Part shown: piece after piece, positions 8,710 to 17,199 of the stretch
Layout: each line of letters begins with the position of its first letter
Position numbering within the stretch: the stretch's first letter is position 1
Assembly: GCF_041435215.1 (NCBI RefSeq)
Contig: NZ_CP108394.1
Span: forward strand, 4,898,001-4,962,000
Direction: 5' to 3'
Origin: Streptomyces sp. NBC_01314
GTDB taxonomy: Bacteria > Actinomycetota > Actinomycetes > Streptomycetales > Streptomycetaceae
DNA length: 64,000 nucleotides
Notes under the pieces: generated by a model
Database searches by the model: none
What the model was told of the DNA's origin: nothing
What the model saw: only the letters and a program-made list of their open reading frames with translations
Program-made: the position numbers and the translations under genes

Positions 8710-10356
8710 TCAGCGGCAGCCGCACATCGCCAAGGCCGAGGTTGCGTCTGTCAGGGCCTTCTTGGCGAGGTCCGTGTTCCCCAGCTCTGTCTCCGTGGCC
8801 AGGAAGGCGAAGGCCAGGAGGCGGCCGTCCGCGTCGACGACCGTGCCGGCGAGGGTGTTCACGTTGCTCAGGGTGCCGGTCTTGGCGCGGACGACGCCGG
8901 TGCCGGTGGCGTCGGTGGAGTAGCGGGTGCGGAGAGTGCCGGTGAAGCCGGCCACGGGGAGGCCGGTGAGGACGGGGCGGAGTTCGGGGCGGGAGGGGGC
9001 CGCGGACTCGGCCAGGAGAGCGGTGAGGAGGGCAGGGGTCAGCCGGTTGCCCCGGCTGAGGCCGCTGCCGTCCGCGAACTCGACGCCTTCCAGGGGCACT
9101 TCGAGCGTCTTGAGTTCCTTCTTGATGGCCGCCGCGCCGCCTTCGAAGCTCGGCCGCTCGCCCGTCGCGAGCGCCACCTGCCGGGCGAGGGCCTCGGCGA
9201 TGTCGTTGTCGCTGTTGGTGAGCATGCGCTCGACCAGCGTCGAGAGGGGCGGGGAGGAGACCGCGGCGAGTTCCTCGGCGTCCTTGGGGGCCCGGCCGGA
9301 GTCGTCGGTCTTCGTCTTGATGCCCCGCTGCTCCAGAAGGTCGGCGAACTTCGCGGTCGCGTGCGCCGCCGGGTCCCTGTCGCGGTCCGCGCTGCCGCTG
9401 GACGAGTCGTTGAGACGGGCCTCGTCGGCCATGAGGGGGACGACGAGGGCGAGATTGCCGTTCTCTCCGATGGTGTGCTGCTCGGGGCCCTCGTAGAGGG
9501 AGGTGTCGTAGGTGAGGGTGATCTCGTTCAGGTGACGCTTGCCGAGGGCGGCGGCCGTCTCGTCGGCGAGGGTGCGCAGGCTCGCGTAGCCCCCAGTGTC
9601 CTTGTGGGCGGTGAGGGTGGGGTCGCCGCCGCCGACGAGGACGACCTCGGCGGAGTCGGGCGCCAGGACCGTACGGGTCTCGATGCGGTGGTCGGGGCCG
9701 ACCGCCGAGAGGGTCGCGACGGCCGTGGCGATCTTGGTGGTGGAGGCGGGGGTCAGGGCCTCGTTCGCGTTCTGGGCGTACAACTGCTCGCCGGTCTCGA
9801 CGTCGACGACGGCGGCCGCGCGGCGGGGGCCCAGGACGGAGGAGTTCAGGAACGGGTCGAGGGCGGCCGCCAGGGCGGCGGACTCGGGCGCGGAACCCGC
9901 TCCGGAGGCGCCGCCGAGGCCTGCCAGTACGGAGGGGGCGCTCGGCGCCGGTTTGGGCGCCCCCGCCGCCGTACCGGACGACATGCCCGAACCACTTCCG
10001 TGATCTGCGCCACCCTGGCCGGCCCGCGATGCCGCCCAGTCGCGCTCGGCCGTACGCTGACCGGAGGAGTCCCAGGGTCCGGCGGCGGTCACCGCCCCGG
10101 CCGAGAGCACCAGCCCCAGGGTGGCCGCGCCGGCGGTGAACTGGAGGTTCGTGAGCTTCTTCGTGTTCCCCGTGAGCTGCGAAGAGCGTGCCGTGACGGC
10201 GCTCGTGACGCGTACGACGCCGGGTTTCACCACCTGTGCGACGCGCGCGGCACCGGGCTTCACGGCGCGCGTGACGCGCGCGAGCCCCGGTTTCACGCCA
10301 CGTGCGACCCTCACCACCTGCGTTCTCGCGGCCCGCCAGACCTTTGGCTCCGGCAC
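8710..10356 (-). CDS. dacB: D-alanyl-D-alanine carboxypeptidase/endopeptidase (PBP4, S13 family)
   Basis: A 548-residue peptidoglycan-trimming enzyme. The three serine-hydrolase motifs are present: SxxK as STTK, SxN as SDN, and KTG as AKTGTL, with the long inserted domain between the first two that marks the S13 family. One membrane segment (AATLGLVLSAGAVTAA) anchors it. Before that is a basic cytoplasmic tail of three VKPG-type repeats. GTG 10356 is preferred because AAAGGGG lies 9 bases upstream. GTG 10362 would be too close. It is divergent from ppa. Confidence 0.93.
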   Translation of the reverse strand: MPEPKVWRAARTQVVRVARGVKPGLARVTRAVKPGAARVAQVVKPGVVRVTSAVTARSSQLTGNTKKLTNLQFTAGAATLGLVLSAGAVTAAGPWDSSGQRTAERDWAASRAGQGGADHGSGSGMSSGTAAGAPKPAPSAPSVLAGLGGASGAGSAPESAALAAALDPFLNSSVLGPRRAAAVVDVETGEQLYAQNANEALTPASTTKIATAVATLSAVGPDHRIETRTVLAPDSAEVVLVGGGDPTLTAHKDTGGYASLRTLADETAAALGKRHLNEITLTYDTSLYEGPEQHTIGENGNLALVVPLMADEARLNDSSSGSADRDRDPAAHATAKFADLLEQRGIKTKTDDSGRAPKDAEELAAVSSPPLSTLVERMLTNSDNDIAEALARQVALATGERPSFEGGAAAIKKELKTLEVPLEGVEFADGSGLSRGNRLTPALLTALLAESAAPSRPELRPVLTGLPVAGFTGTLRTRYSTDATGTGVVRAKTGTLSNVNTLAGTVVDADGRLLAFAFLATETELGNTDLAKKALTDATSALAMCGCR

Positions 10357-10441
10357 GACCACCAGCCCCTTTCGCGATCACCCACCTGCGTGAGGGACAC
10401 TTAACCACCAGAACTATGTGTTGATCATGGAGGAGCCACCG

Positions 10442-10933
10442 GTGGAGTTCGACGTCACGATCGAGATTCCGAAGGGTTCGCGGAACAAGTACGAGGTGGA
10501 CCACGAGACCGGTCGGATCCGCCTGGACCGTCGACTCTTCACCTCGACCGCCTACCCGACCGACTACGGATTCGTCGAGAACACCCTCGGCGAGGACGGC
10601 GACCCGCTGGACGCGCTGGTCATTCTTGACGAGCCGACGTTCCCGGGCTGCCTCATCAAGTGCCGCGCGATCGGCATGTTCCGGATGACGGACGAGGCCG
10701 GCGGCGACGACAAGCTGCTGTGCGTGCCGGCGACGGATCCGCGCCAGGAGCACCTGCGTGACATCCACCACGTCTCGGAGTTCGACCGCCTGGAGATCCA
10801 GCACTTCTTCGAGGTCTACAAGGACCTGGAGCCCGGCAAGTCCGTCGAGGGCGCCGACTGGGTCGGCCGCACCGAGGCCGAGGCAGAGGTCGAGAAGTCG
10901 TACCTGCGCTTCAAGGAGCAGGGCGGTCACTGA
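10442..10933 (+). CDS. ppa: Inorganic pyrophosphatase (family I)
   Basis: A 163-residue soluble enzyme that hydrolyses pyrophosphate and so drives biosynthetic reactions. It carries the family signature DGDPLDALV, which supplies metal-binding aspartates, and the active-site [11 protein letters not shown] segment. GTG 10442 is chosen because GGAGG lies about 7 bases upstream and the usual bacterial protein starts [12 protein letters not shown]. The gap to dacB is short (10357-10441) and must hold divergent promoters. Confidence 0.97.
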   Translation: MEFDVTIEIPKGSRNKYEVDHETGRIRLDRRLFTSTAYPTDYGFVENTLGEDGDPLDALVILDEPTFPGCLIKCRAIGMFRMTDEAGGDDKLLCVPATDPRQEHLRDIHHVSEFDRLEIQHFFEVYKDLEPGKSVEGADWVGRTEAEAEVEKSYLRFKEQGGH

Positions 10934-10958
10934 GCCCGGCTCTCTTGACGGCTGTTCT

Positions 10959-11005
10959 CGCGAACGGGCCGCGTGCCCCCTTGAGGGGTGCGCGGCCCGT
11001 TCGCG
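10959..11005 (+). terminator. Long hairpin after ppa
   Basis: Perfect 15-base arms (10959-10973 and 10991-11005) flank a loop that contains a further CCCC/GGGG pair. The hairpin lies 25 bases after the ppa stop and before the ThrE-type gene, and fits a factor-independent terminator. Confidence 0.85.
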
Positions 11006-11069
11006 TACCAGTGCGTGTCGGTGCGCATACTGAGGCGTATCGACAGCGTCGTACAGGGAGCGCGGCTGA

Positions 11070-12797
11070 GTGGGAGTGACGGAACCGGGGAAGCTCGGGC
11101 CGGAGGAGGACCGCAAGCCGGTGTCGGACGCGGCGGGGGGCGCGTTCGTGCCGGTGGGCGTCGTTCTGGGGATCGACGGCGATGGGTCGGTGACCTCGGA
11201 GTTCGCGATCCCGGCCGGGCTGGACGTGCCGGTCGGCGGGCCGGAGTCGGAGGCGCAGACGACCTCCGAGTTCGCCCTGCCGGAGGGGCTGGCGCCGCCC
11301 GAGCCGGTGGCGACGGAGCAGGAGGGGTCCGCGTTCAGCGTGCCGCGGACCTACAGCGCGCGGCACGCGCCGGTCGCGTTCACGCCGCCGGGCGGGGTTC
11401 CGATCGTCAGTCTGACCAAGGACGTGCCCTGGCAGGACCGGATGCGCACGATGCTGCGGATGCCGGTGGCGGAGCGGCCCGCGCCGGAGCCGCCGGCGCG
11501 CGCGGAAGGCGATTCCGGGCCCGCCGTGCCGCGGGTGCTCGACCTCACCCTGCGGATCGGCGAGCTGCTGCTCGCGGGCGGCGAGGGCGCGGAGGACGTG
11601 GAGGCGGCGATGTTCGCCGTGTGCCGGTCCTACGGCCTCGACCGCTGCGAGCCGACCGTCACCTTCACCCAGCTGTCGGTCACCTACCAGCCGTCGCTGG
11701 TGGACGACCCGGTCTCGGCGTCCCGGATCGTCCGGCGCCGGGCCACCGACTACACCCGGCTCGCGGCCGTCTTCCATCTGGTGGACGATCTCAGCGACCC
11801 GGAGAGCGCGATCTCGCTGGAGGAGGCCTACCGGCGGCTCGCGGAGATACGGCGCAACCGGCACCCGTATCCCGGCTGGGCGCTGACCGTGGCGAGCGGG
11901 CTGCTCGCGGGCGCCGCGTCGGTGTTGGTCGGCGGTGGGGTCGTGGTCTTCGTCGCCGCGGCGCTGGGTGCGATGCTCGGCGACCGGCTGGCCTGGCTGT
12001 GCTCGGGGCGGGGGCTGCCGGAGTTCTACCAGTTCCTGGTGGCGGCGATGCCCCCGGCGGCGATCGGGGTGGCGCTGACGGTGACGCACGTGGACGTGGA
12101 GGCGTCCGCCGTCATCACCGGTGGGCTCTTCGCGCTGCTGCCCGGACGGGCGCTGGTCGCGGGCGCCCAGGACGGTCTGACGGGCTACTACATCACCGCC
12201 TCCGCCCGGCTCCTGGAGGTCCTGTACCTCTTCGTGGGCATCGTGGTGGGGGTGCTGCTCGTCCTGTACTTCGGCGTGAAGCTGGGCGCCGAACTGAACC
12301 CCGACGCGGCGCTCGGCAGCGCCGAGCGGCCGCTGTGGCAGCTCGGCGCGTCGATGCTGTTGTCGCTGACCTTCGCGGTGCTGCTGCAGCAGGAACGATC
12401 CACCGTGCTGGCGGTGACCCTCAACGGGGGTGTCGCCTGGGCCGTGTACGGGGCCATGCACGACGCGGGCCGGATCTCGCCGGTCGCGTCCACCGCGGTG
12501 GCCGCGGGGGTGGTGGGGCTGTTCGGACAGCTGTTGTCGCGGTACCGGTTCGCTTCCGCGTTGCCCTACACGACCGCGGCGATCGGGCCGTTGCTGCCGG
12601 GGTCGGCGACGTATTTCGGGCTGCTGGCGTTCGCGCAGAACGATGTGGACGCGGGGCTGGTGTCGCTGACCAAGGCGGGGGCCCTGGCGATGGCGATCGC
12701 GATCGGGGTGAATCTCGGGTCCGAGGTGTTCCGGTTGTTCCTGCCCGGTGCCGCGCGGGTGGGGCGGAAGGCCGCGAAGCGGACCAGGGGGTTCTGA
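11070..12797 (+). CDS. Threonine/serine exporter family (ThrE-like) membrane protein
   Basis: A 575-residue protein. About 150 residues of soluble, low-complexity N-terminus precede the ThrE domain (LDLTLRIGELLLAGGEGAED and later TVTFTQLSVTYQ), which is followed by about ten hydrophobic helices in two halves. The family includes the Corynebacterium ThrE exporter of threonine and serine. The substrate here is not known. GTG 11070 follows GGGAG by about 9 bases. Confidence 0.88.
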   Translation: MGVTEPGKLGPEEDRKPVSDAAGGAFVPVGVVLGIDGDGSVTSEFAIPAGLDVPVGGPESEAQTTSEFALPEGLAPPEPVATEQEGSAFSVPRTYSARHAPVAFTPPGGVPIVSLTKDVPWQDRMRTMLRMPVAERPAPEPPARAEGDSGPAVPRVLDLTLRIGELLLAGGEGAEDVEAAMFAVCRSYGLDRCEPTVTFTQLSVTYQPSLVDDPVSASRIVRRRATDYTRLAAVFHLVDDLSDPESAISLEEAYRRLAEIRRNRHPYPGWALTVASGLLAGAASVLVGGGVVVFVAAALGAMLGDRLAWLCSGRGLPEFYQFLVAAMPPAAIGVALTVTHVDVEASAVITGGLFALLPGRALVAGAQDGLTGYYITASARLLEVLYLFVGIVVGVLLVLYFGVKLGAELNPDAALGSAERPLWQLGASMLLSLTFAVLLQQERSTVLAVTLNGGVAWAVYGAMHDAGRISPVASTAVAAGVVGLFGQLLSRYRFASALPYTTAAIGPLLPGSATYFGLLAFAQNDVDAGLVSLTKAGALAMAIAIGVNLGSEVFRLFLPGAARVGRKAAKRTRGF

Positions 12798-12839
12798 GCG
12801 CCGGACAGCTCGGGGGTACGGGTGCGTCGGCGGGTGCGG

Positions 12840-12900
12840 GTGCGCGGGTTGCTCGCGCCCACGCGGCGGAGCCGCACATCGATACAGCCCCGCACCCCTA
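12840..12900 (+). repeat. GC-rich intergenic element (second repeat type)
   Basis: The stretch CTCGCGCCCACGCGGCGGAG followed by a CAGCCCCGCACCCCT-like end resembles another short element that I recall from Streptomyces intergenic regions. It lies between convergent genes. Assignment is from memory of the motif only. Confidence 0.4.
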
Positions 12901-12911
12901 AAAACAAAAGC

Positions 12912-12942
12912 ACCCGCGCCCCCGAGTGACGGGAGCGCGGGT
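12912..12942 (-). terminator. Terminator of the DedA gene
   Basis: Arms ACCCGCGCCCCC (12912-12923) and GGGAGCGCGGGT (12931-12942) pair almost perfectly around a 7-base loop. On the - strand the hairpin is followed by a T-rich run (complement of 12899-12910), so it is a classical intrinsic terminator for the leftward gene. Confidence 0.85.
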
Positions 12943-12956
12943 AGGTGGCCCGTTGG

Positions 12957-13898
12957 TCAGTACTGCGGGTAGTCCTGGCCCTGGTAGCCCTGCTGGTTCT
13001 GGTTCGGGGGGTACTGGTTGCCCTGGGGGTACTGCTGGGCGTACGGCTGTTGTTGGGGCTGCTGGTAGCCGTGGTCCTGGTGGCCCTGCTGCTGGTAGCC
13101 CTGGTTGTCGTAACCCTGGTTGCCGTAGCCCTGGTTGCCGTAGCCCTGGTTGCCGTAGCCCTGGTTGGGGTCGTACGGCTGCTGCTGGGGCTCGGTCGGG
13201 GGAATGCGGCGGAGTTGGGTCGTCGCGTCGTCCATGGCCGGGGCGGCGGGGGGCTGCTGGGACTGCTGGGGCTGGTTCTTCTTCGCCTTCCTCGCCTTGA
13301 GGAGTTCGAAGATGATCGGGAGCACCGAGATGAGGACGATGAGGATGAGCATCGCCTCGATGTTGGTCCTGACGAACTCGATCTTGCCGAGCCAGGAGCC
13401 GAGGAGGGTGACGCCCGCGCCCCAGAGGATGCCGCCGACGATGTTGTAGATGAGGAACGTGCGGTACCGCATGCCGCTGACGCCCGCGATGATCGGCGTG
13501 AACGTACGCACGATGGGCACGAAGCGGGCCAGGACCAGGGACTTCGGACCGTGCTTCTCGAAGAACTCGTGGGCCTTGGTGACGTTCTCCTGCTTGAACA
13601 GGCGGGAGTCGGGCCGTTTGAAGAGCGAGGGGCCGACCTTCTTGCCGAACATGTAGCCCACCTGGTCGCCCAGGATCGCGGAGACGCAGATCAGGACGAC
13701 GGCCGCCCAGAGCGGGAAGTCCAGCACATCGGTGGCGATCAGCATGCCCGCCGTGAAGAGCAGTGAGTCACCCGGCAGGAAGAAGCCGATGAGGAGGCCG
13801 GACTCGGCGAACACGATCAGGAGCAGGCCCCAGATACCGAACGAGTCGAGCAGATAGTCCGGATCCAACCAGCTCGGTCCGAGGGCGATCGTCGTCAC
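12957..13898 (-). CDS. DedA family membrane protein with Gln/Tyr/Gly-rich tail
   Basis: A 313-residue protein. The first 200 residues are a typical DedA/SNARE-associated domain: ESGLLIGFFLPGDSLLF, GDQVGYMFGKK, FVPIVRTFTPIIAGVSGM, and several membrane helices. DedA proteins are linked to lipid scrambling or transport and envelope homeostasis. The last 100 residues are a cytoplasmic low-complexity tail with four tandem NQGY(G/D) units and many QQ pairs. GTG 13898 is used because AGGAG lies 9 bases upstream, whereas the upstream extension has no site. Confidence 0.92.
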   Translation of the reverse strand: MTTIALGPSWLDPDYLLDSFGIWGLLLIVFAESGLLIGFFLPGDSLLFTAGMLIATDVLDFPLWAAVVLICVSAILGDQVGYMFGKKVGPSLFKRPDSRLFKQENVTKAHEFFEKHGPKSLVLARFVPIVRTFTPIIAGVSGMRYRTFLIYNIVGGILWGAGVTLLGSWLGKIEFVRTNIEAMLILIVLISVLPIIFELLKARKAKKNQPQQSQQPPAAPAMDDATTQLRRIPPTEPQQQPYDPNQGYGNQGYGNQGYGNQGYDNQGYQQQGHQDHGYQQPQQQPYAQQYPQGNQYPPNQNQQGYQGQDYPQY

Positions 13899-14074
13899 GG
13901 TTCCGGGCTCCTGGGGGGTGAGAGAAAGGAGGGCCTGTGGGTGCGGACCCACCACGGTGGGACCCATAGGGGTGACCAAAGCTATCAACGCACGGTCACC
14001 CCACTAGGTTCCACCGGCTCCTCCAGAGTGCCCTGTGGCAGCACTGAGACCAAGCTGTGTGGTCAGCCGTGGGG

Positions 14075-14836
14075 TCAGGGGCGCCGACGGGCCGCGTTCG
14101 CGTTGATCGCGTCCCGCAGATGCTCGGCGAGACCGGGGCGCGTGGAGTCGTAGAACGCCTTGAAGCGCTCGTCGGAGACGTACATCTCACCGAGGCCCTG
14201 GTGCATCTCGTACGGGCAGTCGTAGAACCACGCGCCGATGTGCTGTCGGTGTTCCTCGGCCATGTTCATGGCCGCCTCGCCGGTCGGCTGCTCGCCGGCG
14301 GCCATCAGGGCGTCGTAGCGCGCGCCCCAGTCGGCCACCTCGTCCTGCATGCGCTTCCAGTCCTCCTTGGTGTACGTGGCGGCGCGGCGCTGCGACTCGG
14401 CGTACGCCTCCGTGCCGCCCCAGCGCTGTTCCGCCTCCTCGGCGTACTGCTCGGGGTCCTTGTCGCCGAAGACCTCGAACCGTTCCTCGGGGGTGAGGTT
14501 GATGCCCATCTTTTGCGCCTCCATGGCGTGCTCCACGGCCGCGGCCATCTTCTGCAGCTTCTCGATCCGGGCGGTCAGCAGCTCGTGCTGGCGGCGCAGG
14601 TGCGTCCGCGGGTCCGCTTCCGGGTCGTCGAGCAGGGTCGCGACCTCGTCGAGGGGGAAGCCGAGTTCCCGGTAGAACAGGATCCGCTGGAGCCGGTCGA
14701 GGTCGCCGTCGCCGTAGCGGCGGTGGCCCGCGCCGGTGCGCTCGCTCGGTACGAGGAGGCCGATCTCGTCGTAGTGGTGCAGCGTGCGCACCGTGATCCC
14801 GGCGAAGCCGGCGACCTGTCCCACGGTGTGGCTCAT
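14075..14836 (-). CDS. tipA: MerR-type regulator TipA (thiopeptide-responsive)
   Basis: A 253-residue protein: a MerR winged helix (VGQVAGFAGITVRTLHHYDEIG), a dimerisation coiled coil at about 75-108, and the TipAS drug-binding domain from about residue 110, including the MGINLTPEERFEVFGD start known for the short form TipAS. In S. lividans TipAL binds thiostrepton-class peptides covalently through a cysteine and activates its own promoter. Here the segment WFYDCPYEMHQGLGEMYVSDERF keeps that cysteine. ATG 14836 follows AAGGGAG. Its operator lies at 14866-14896. Confidence 0.93.
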   Translation of the reverse strand: MSHTVGQVAGFAGITVRTLHHYDEIGLLVPSERTGAGHRRYGDGDLDRLQRILFYRELGFPLDEVATLLDDPEADPRTHLRRQHELLTARIEKLQKMAAAVEHAMEAQKMGINLTPEERFEVFGDKDPEQYAEEAEQRWGGTEAYAESQRRAATYTKEDWKRMQDEVADWGARYDALMAAGEQPTGEAAMNMAEEHRQHIGAWFYDCPYEMHQGLGEMYVSDERFKAFYDSTRPGLAEHLRDAINANAARRRP

Positions 14837-14865
14837 GCTTCCGCTCCCTTCTCGGTACGGGTTCC

Positions 14866-14896
14866 AGGCTGGGGCCTCACGTCACGTGAGGTGCAA
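14866..14896 (-). promoter_or_regulatory. tipA promoter with MerR-type palindrome
   Basis: Reading leftward, a -35-like TTGCAC (14891-14896) and a -10-like CAGCCT (14866-14871) are 19 bases apart, the overlong spacer of MerR-activated promoters. The spacer contains the palindrome CCTCACGTCACGTGAGG (14875-14891), which matches my memory of the S. lividans tipA promoter used in expression vectors. Confidence 0.85.
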
Positions 14897-14909
14897 GTCT
14901 TTGAACGCC

Positions 14910-15010
14910 TGAGGGGGTGGGGGGTTCGGTTCGTCGGCGGGTGCGGGTCCGGTGGGGGCTGGTCGCGCAGTTCCCCGCGCCCCTGAAAGGCAGGGGCGCC
15001 CGGCCCGCAG
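14910..15010 (+). repeat. Copy of the dispersed intergenic repeat
   Basis: The segment has the lead TTCGTCGGCGGGTGCGGGT, the core TGGTCGCGCAGTTCCCCGCG, then CCCCT and a short hairpin (CGCCCCTG...CAGGGGCG). It sits between tipA and the decarboxylase gene. It is the most complete copy in the window and serves as the reference for the others. Confidence 0.75.
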
Positions 15011-15029
15011 GCTACAAACGCACCCGGTA

Positions 15030-15046
15030 CACGTGAGGTGCGAGTC
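15030..15046 (+). promoter_or_regulatory. Second TipA-like half-site upstream of glutamate decarboxylase
   Basis: CACGTGAGGTGCGAGTC here repeats 16 of 17 bases of the tipA operator flank at 14883-14899, in the same orientation. It lies 28 bases before the decarboxylase ATG. It may be a second TipA-binding site. The matching left half of the palindrome is missing. Confidence 0.45.
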
Positions 15047-15073
15047 CCCCGTGGCGGACCTACCGTCGAATAC

Positions 15074-16495
15074 ATGCCACTGCACCGATGGGACAGCGAC
15101 GCCCAGCAGGACGGCGGGCACCGGCTCGCAGTGAACCCCTTCTACGGCCAGGCCAACCCGGTCGGCGGTATGACCGAGGCCCCGCCCAAGCACCGGCTCC
15201 CGGACGCCCCACTGGCCCCCTCGACGGCGTATCAGCTCGTCCACGACGAACTCATGCTGGACGGCAACTCACGGCTCAACCTCGCCACTTTTGTCACCAC
15301 GTGGATGGAGCCGGAGGCCGCGGTCCTGATGGGTGAGTGCCGGGACAAGAACATGATCGACAAGGACGAGTACCCGCGCACGGCCGAGCTGGAGCGGCGC
15401 TGTGTGTCGATGCTCGCCGACCTGTGGAACGCGCCGGATCCGAACGCCGCCGTCGGCTGCTCCACCACCGGGTCCAGCGAGGCCTGCATGCTCGCCGGAA
15501 TGGCCCTCAAGCGGCGGTGGATGCAGCGGAACGCCGACCGGTATCCCTCGGCGGGCGCCCGGCCCAACCTCGTCATGGGCGTCAACGTCCAGGTCTGCTG
15601 GGACAAGTTCTGCAACTTCTGGGAGGTCGAGGCCCGGCAGGTGCCCATGGAGGGCGACCGGTTCCATCTCGACCCGGCGGCGGCCGCGGCGCTGTGCGAC
15701 GAGAACACCGTCGGGGTCGTGGGCGTGCTCGGCTCCACCTTCGACGGGTCCTACGAGCCGATCGCCGAGCTGTGCGCGGCACTCGACGACCTTCAGGAAC
15801 GTACGGGTCTGGATGTGCCCGTCCATGTCGACGGCGCGTCCGGCGCGATGGTCGCGCCCTTCCTCGACGAGGAGCTGGTGTGGGACTTCCGGCTGCCCCG
15901 GGTGGCGTCCATCAACACCTCCGGGCACAAGTACGGGCTGGTGTATCCGGGGGTCGGCTGGGCGCTCTGGCGGTCCGCCGCGGAGCTGCCGGAGGAGCTT
16001 GTCTTCCGGGTGAACTACCTGGGCGGGGACATGCCCACGTTCGCGCTCAACTTCTCACGGCCCGGGGCGCAGGTCGTCGCGCAGTACTACAGCTTTCTGC
16101 GGCTCGGGCGTGAGGGGTACCGGGCGGTGCAGCAGTCGACGCGGGACGTGGCGACACAGCTCGCCGAGCAGGTCGGGAAGTTCGGGGACTTCCGGCTGCT
16201 CACACGGGGGGACGAGTTGCCGGTCTTCGCCTTCACGACGGAGGAGGGCGTCGCCGCGTACGACGTCTTCGACGTGGCCCGGCGGATGCGGGAGAAGGGG
16301 TGGCTGGTGCCCGCGTACACGTTCCCGGAGAACCGTGAGGATCTGTCCGTGCTCCGGGTGGTGTGCCGCAACGGGTTCACGTCCGATCTCGCGGGGCTGT
16401 TCCTGGAGGATCTCGGGAGTCTGCTGCCCGAACTCCGGCGGCAGTCCGGGCCGTTGGTCCAGGAGAAGGGGGCTGCTACAGGGTTCCACCACTAG
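15074..16495 (+). CDS. Glutamate decarboxylase (PLP-dependent, group II)
   Basis: A 473-residue enzyme that converts glutamate to GABA and CO2, consuming a proton, so it serves acid resistance or GABA metabolism. It shows the N-terminal NLATFVTTWMEP and the CSTTGSSEACMLAG cofactor loop, the HVDGASG aspartate, and the PLP lysine in NTSGHKYGLVYPG. Length is typical of bacterial GadB-like proteins. ATG 15074 has no clear ribosome site. It is divergent from tipA. No glutamate/GABA antiporter gene is nearby. Confidence 0.94.
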   Translation: MPLHRWDSDAQQDGGHRLAVNPFYGQANPVGGMTEAPPKHRLPDAPLAPSTAYQLVHDELMLDGNSRLNLATFVTTWMEPEAAVLMGECRDKNMIDKDEYPRTAELERRCVSMLADLWNAPDPNAAVGCSTTGSSEACMLAGMALKRRWMQRNADRYPSAGARPNLVMGVNVQVCWDKFCNFWEVEARQVPMEGDRFHLDPAAAAALCDENTVGVVGVLGSTFDGSYEPIAELCAALDDLQERTGLDVPVHVDGASGAMVAPFLDEELVWDFRLPRVASINTSGHKYGLVYPGVGWALWRSAAELPEELVFRVNYLGGDMPTFALNFSRPGAQVVAQYYSFLRLGREGYRAVQQSTRDVATQLAEQVGKFGDFRLLTRGDELPVFAFTTEEGVAAYDVFDVARRMREKGWLVPAYTFPENREDLSVLRVVCRNGFTSDLAGLFLEDLGSLLPELRRQSGPLVQEKGAATGFHH

Positions 16496-16532
16496 GGAAT
16501 GGGGCCGGCTCCTTCGCCCCTGAAAAGCGAAG

Positions 16533-17174
16533 TCAGCGGTCGTCGCCCGGATGCCGCTCCCCTGTCGTGTACGGGTTCTGCCGGCCCTCCGCCAGGACGC
16601 CGACGAACGGTTCGCCCTCGCCCGCGAAGGTGTAGGCGCCGTCGCGGATGCGGCCGATGAGGTCACGGGTCCACTCGGCGCCCGTGTCGGCGGAGTGGAT
16701 CCAGAAGTTCATGATCTCGCCGATGTGGCCGAGCTGACCTGGTCCGTCCTCGGGGGTGTAGTACTCGGTGACGGACCTGCGCCACTTCTCGATGGAACGC
16801 ACGCGCTCCTCCAGGAGTCCGAGCACCTCCTCCCGGCCGAGATCGACCATGGTGCCGAGCCCGGCGGAGAGGATGTCCGGCTTCTGGTCGTAGGCGGTGA
16901 GGGATTCGCGCACCAGCCTCAGGTACTCCTCGGTGCCCTTGTCCGTGATCTCGTACTCGGTGCGGGGCGGTCCGCCGGCGGTGGAGGGGGCGATCTCGTG
17001 CGCGAGCAGCAGTCCCTGTTTCGCCATCTGCTTCAGGGCGTGGTAGATCGAGCCGGGCTTGGCGTTGGACCACTCGTGCGCGCCCCAGTACTCCAGGTCG
17101 TTGCGCACCTGGTAGCCGTGGGCCCGCCCGTGCTGGCGCACGGCGCCGAGCACGAGAAGACGGATCGCTGACAT
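16533..17174 (-). CDS. PadR family transcriptional regulator
   Basis: A 213-residue repressor-type protein with an N-terminal winged helix (VLGAVRQHGRAHGYQVRNDL, then PGSIYHALKQMAKQGLL and the wing TEYEITDKGTEEYLRL) and a helical C-terminal half. PadR proteins usually respond to small phenolics, drugs or stress. The start at ATG 17174 lies 25 bases after the DinB gene, so the two are probably cotranscribed. No operator was recognised. Confidence 0.9.
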   Translation of the reverse strand: MSAIRLLVLGAVRQHGRAHGYQVRNDLEYWGAHEWSNAKPGSIYHALKQMAKQGLLLAHEIAPSTAGGPPRTEYEITDKGTEEYLRLVRESLTAYDQKPDILSAGLGTMVDLGREEVLGLLEERVRSIEKWRRSVTEYYTPEDGPGQLGHIGEIMNFWIHSADTGAEWTRDLIGRIRDGAYTFAGEGEPFVGVLAEGRQNPYTTGERHPGDDR

Positions 17175-17199
17175 GGGCCCAGCGTAGAACCACGAGAGG

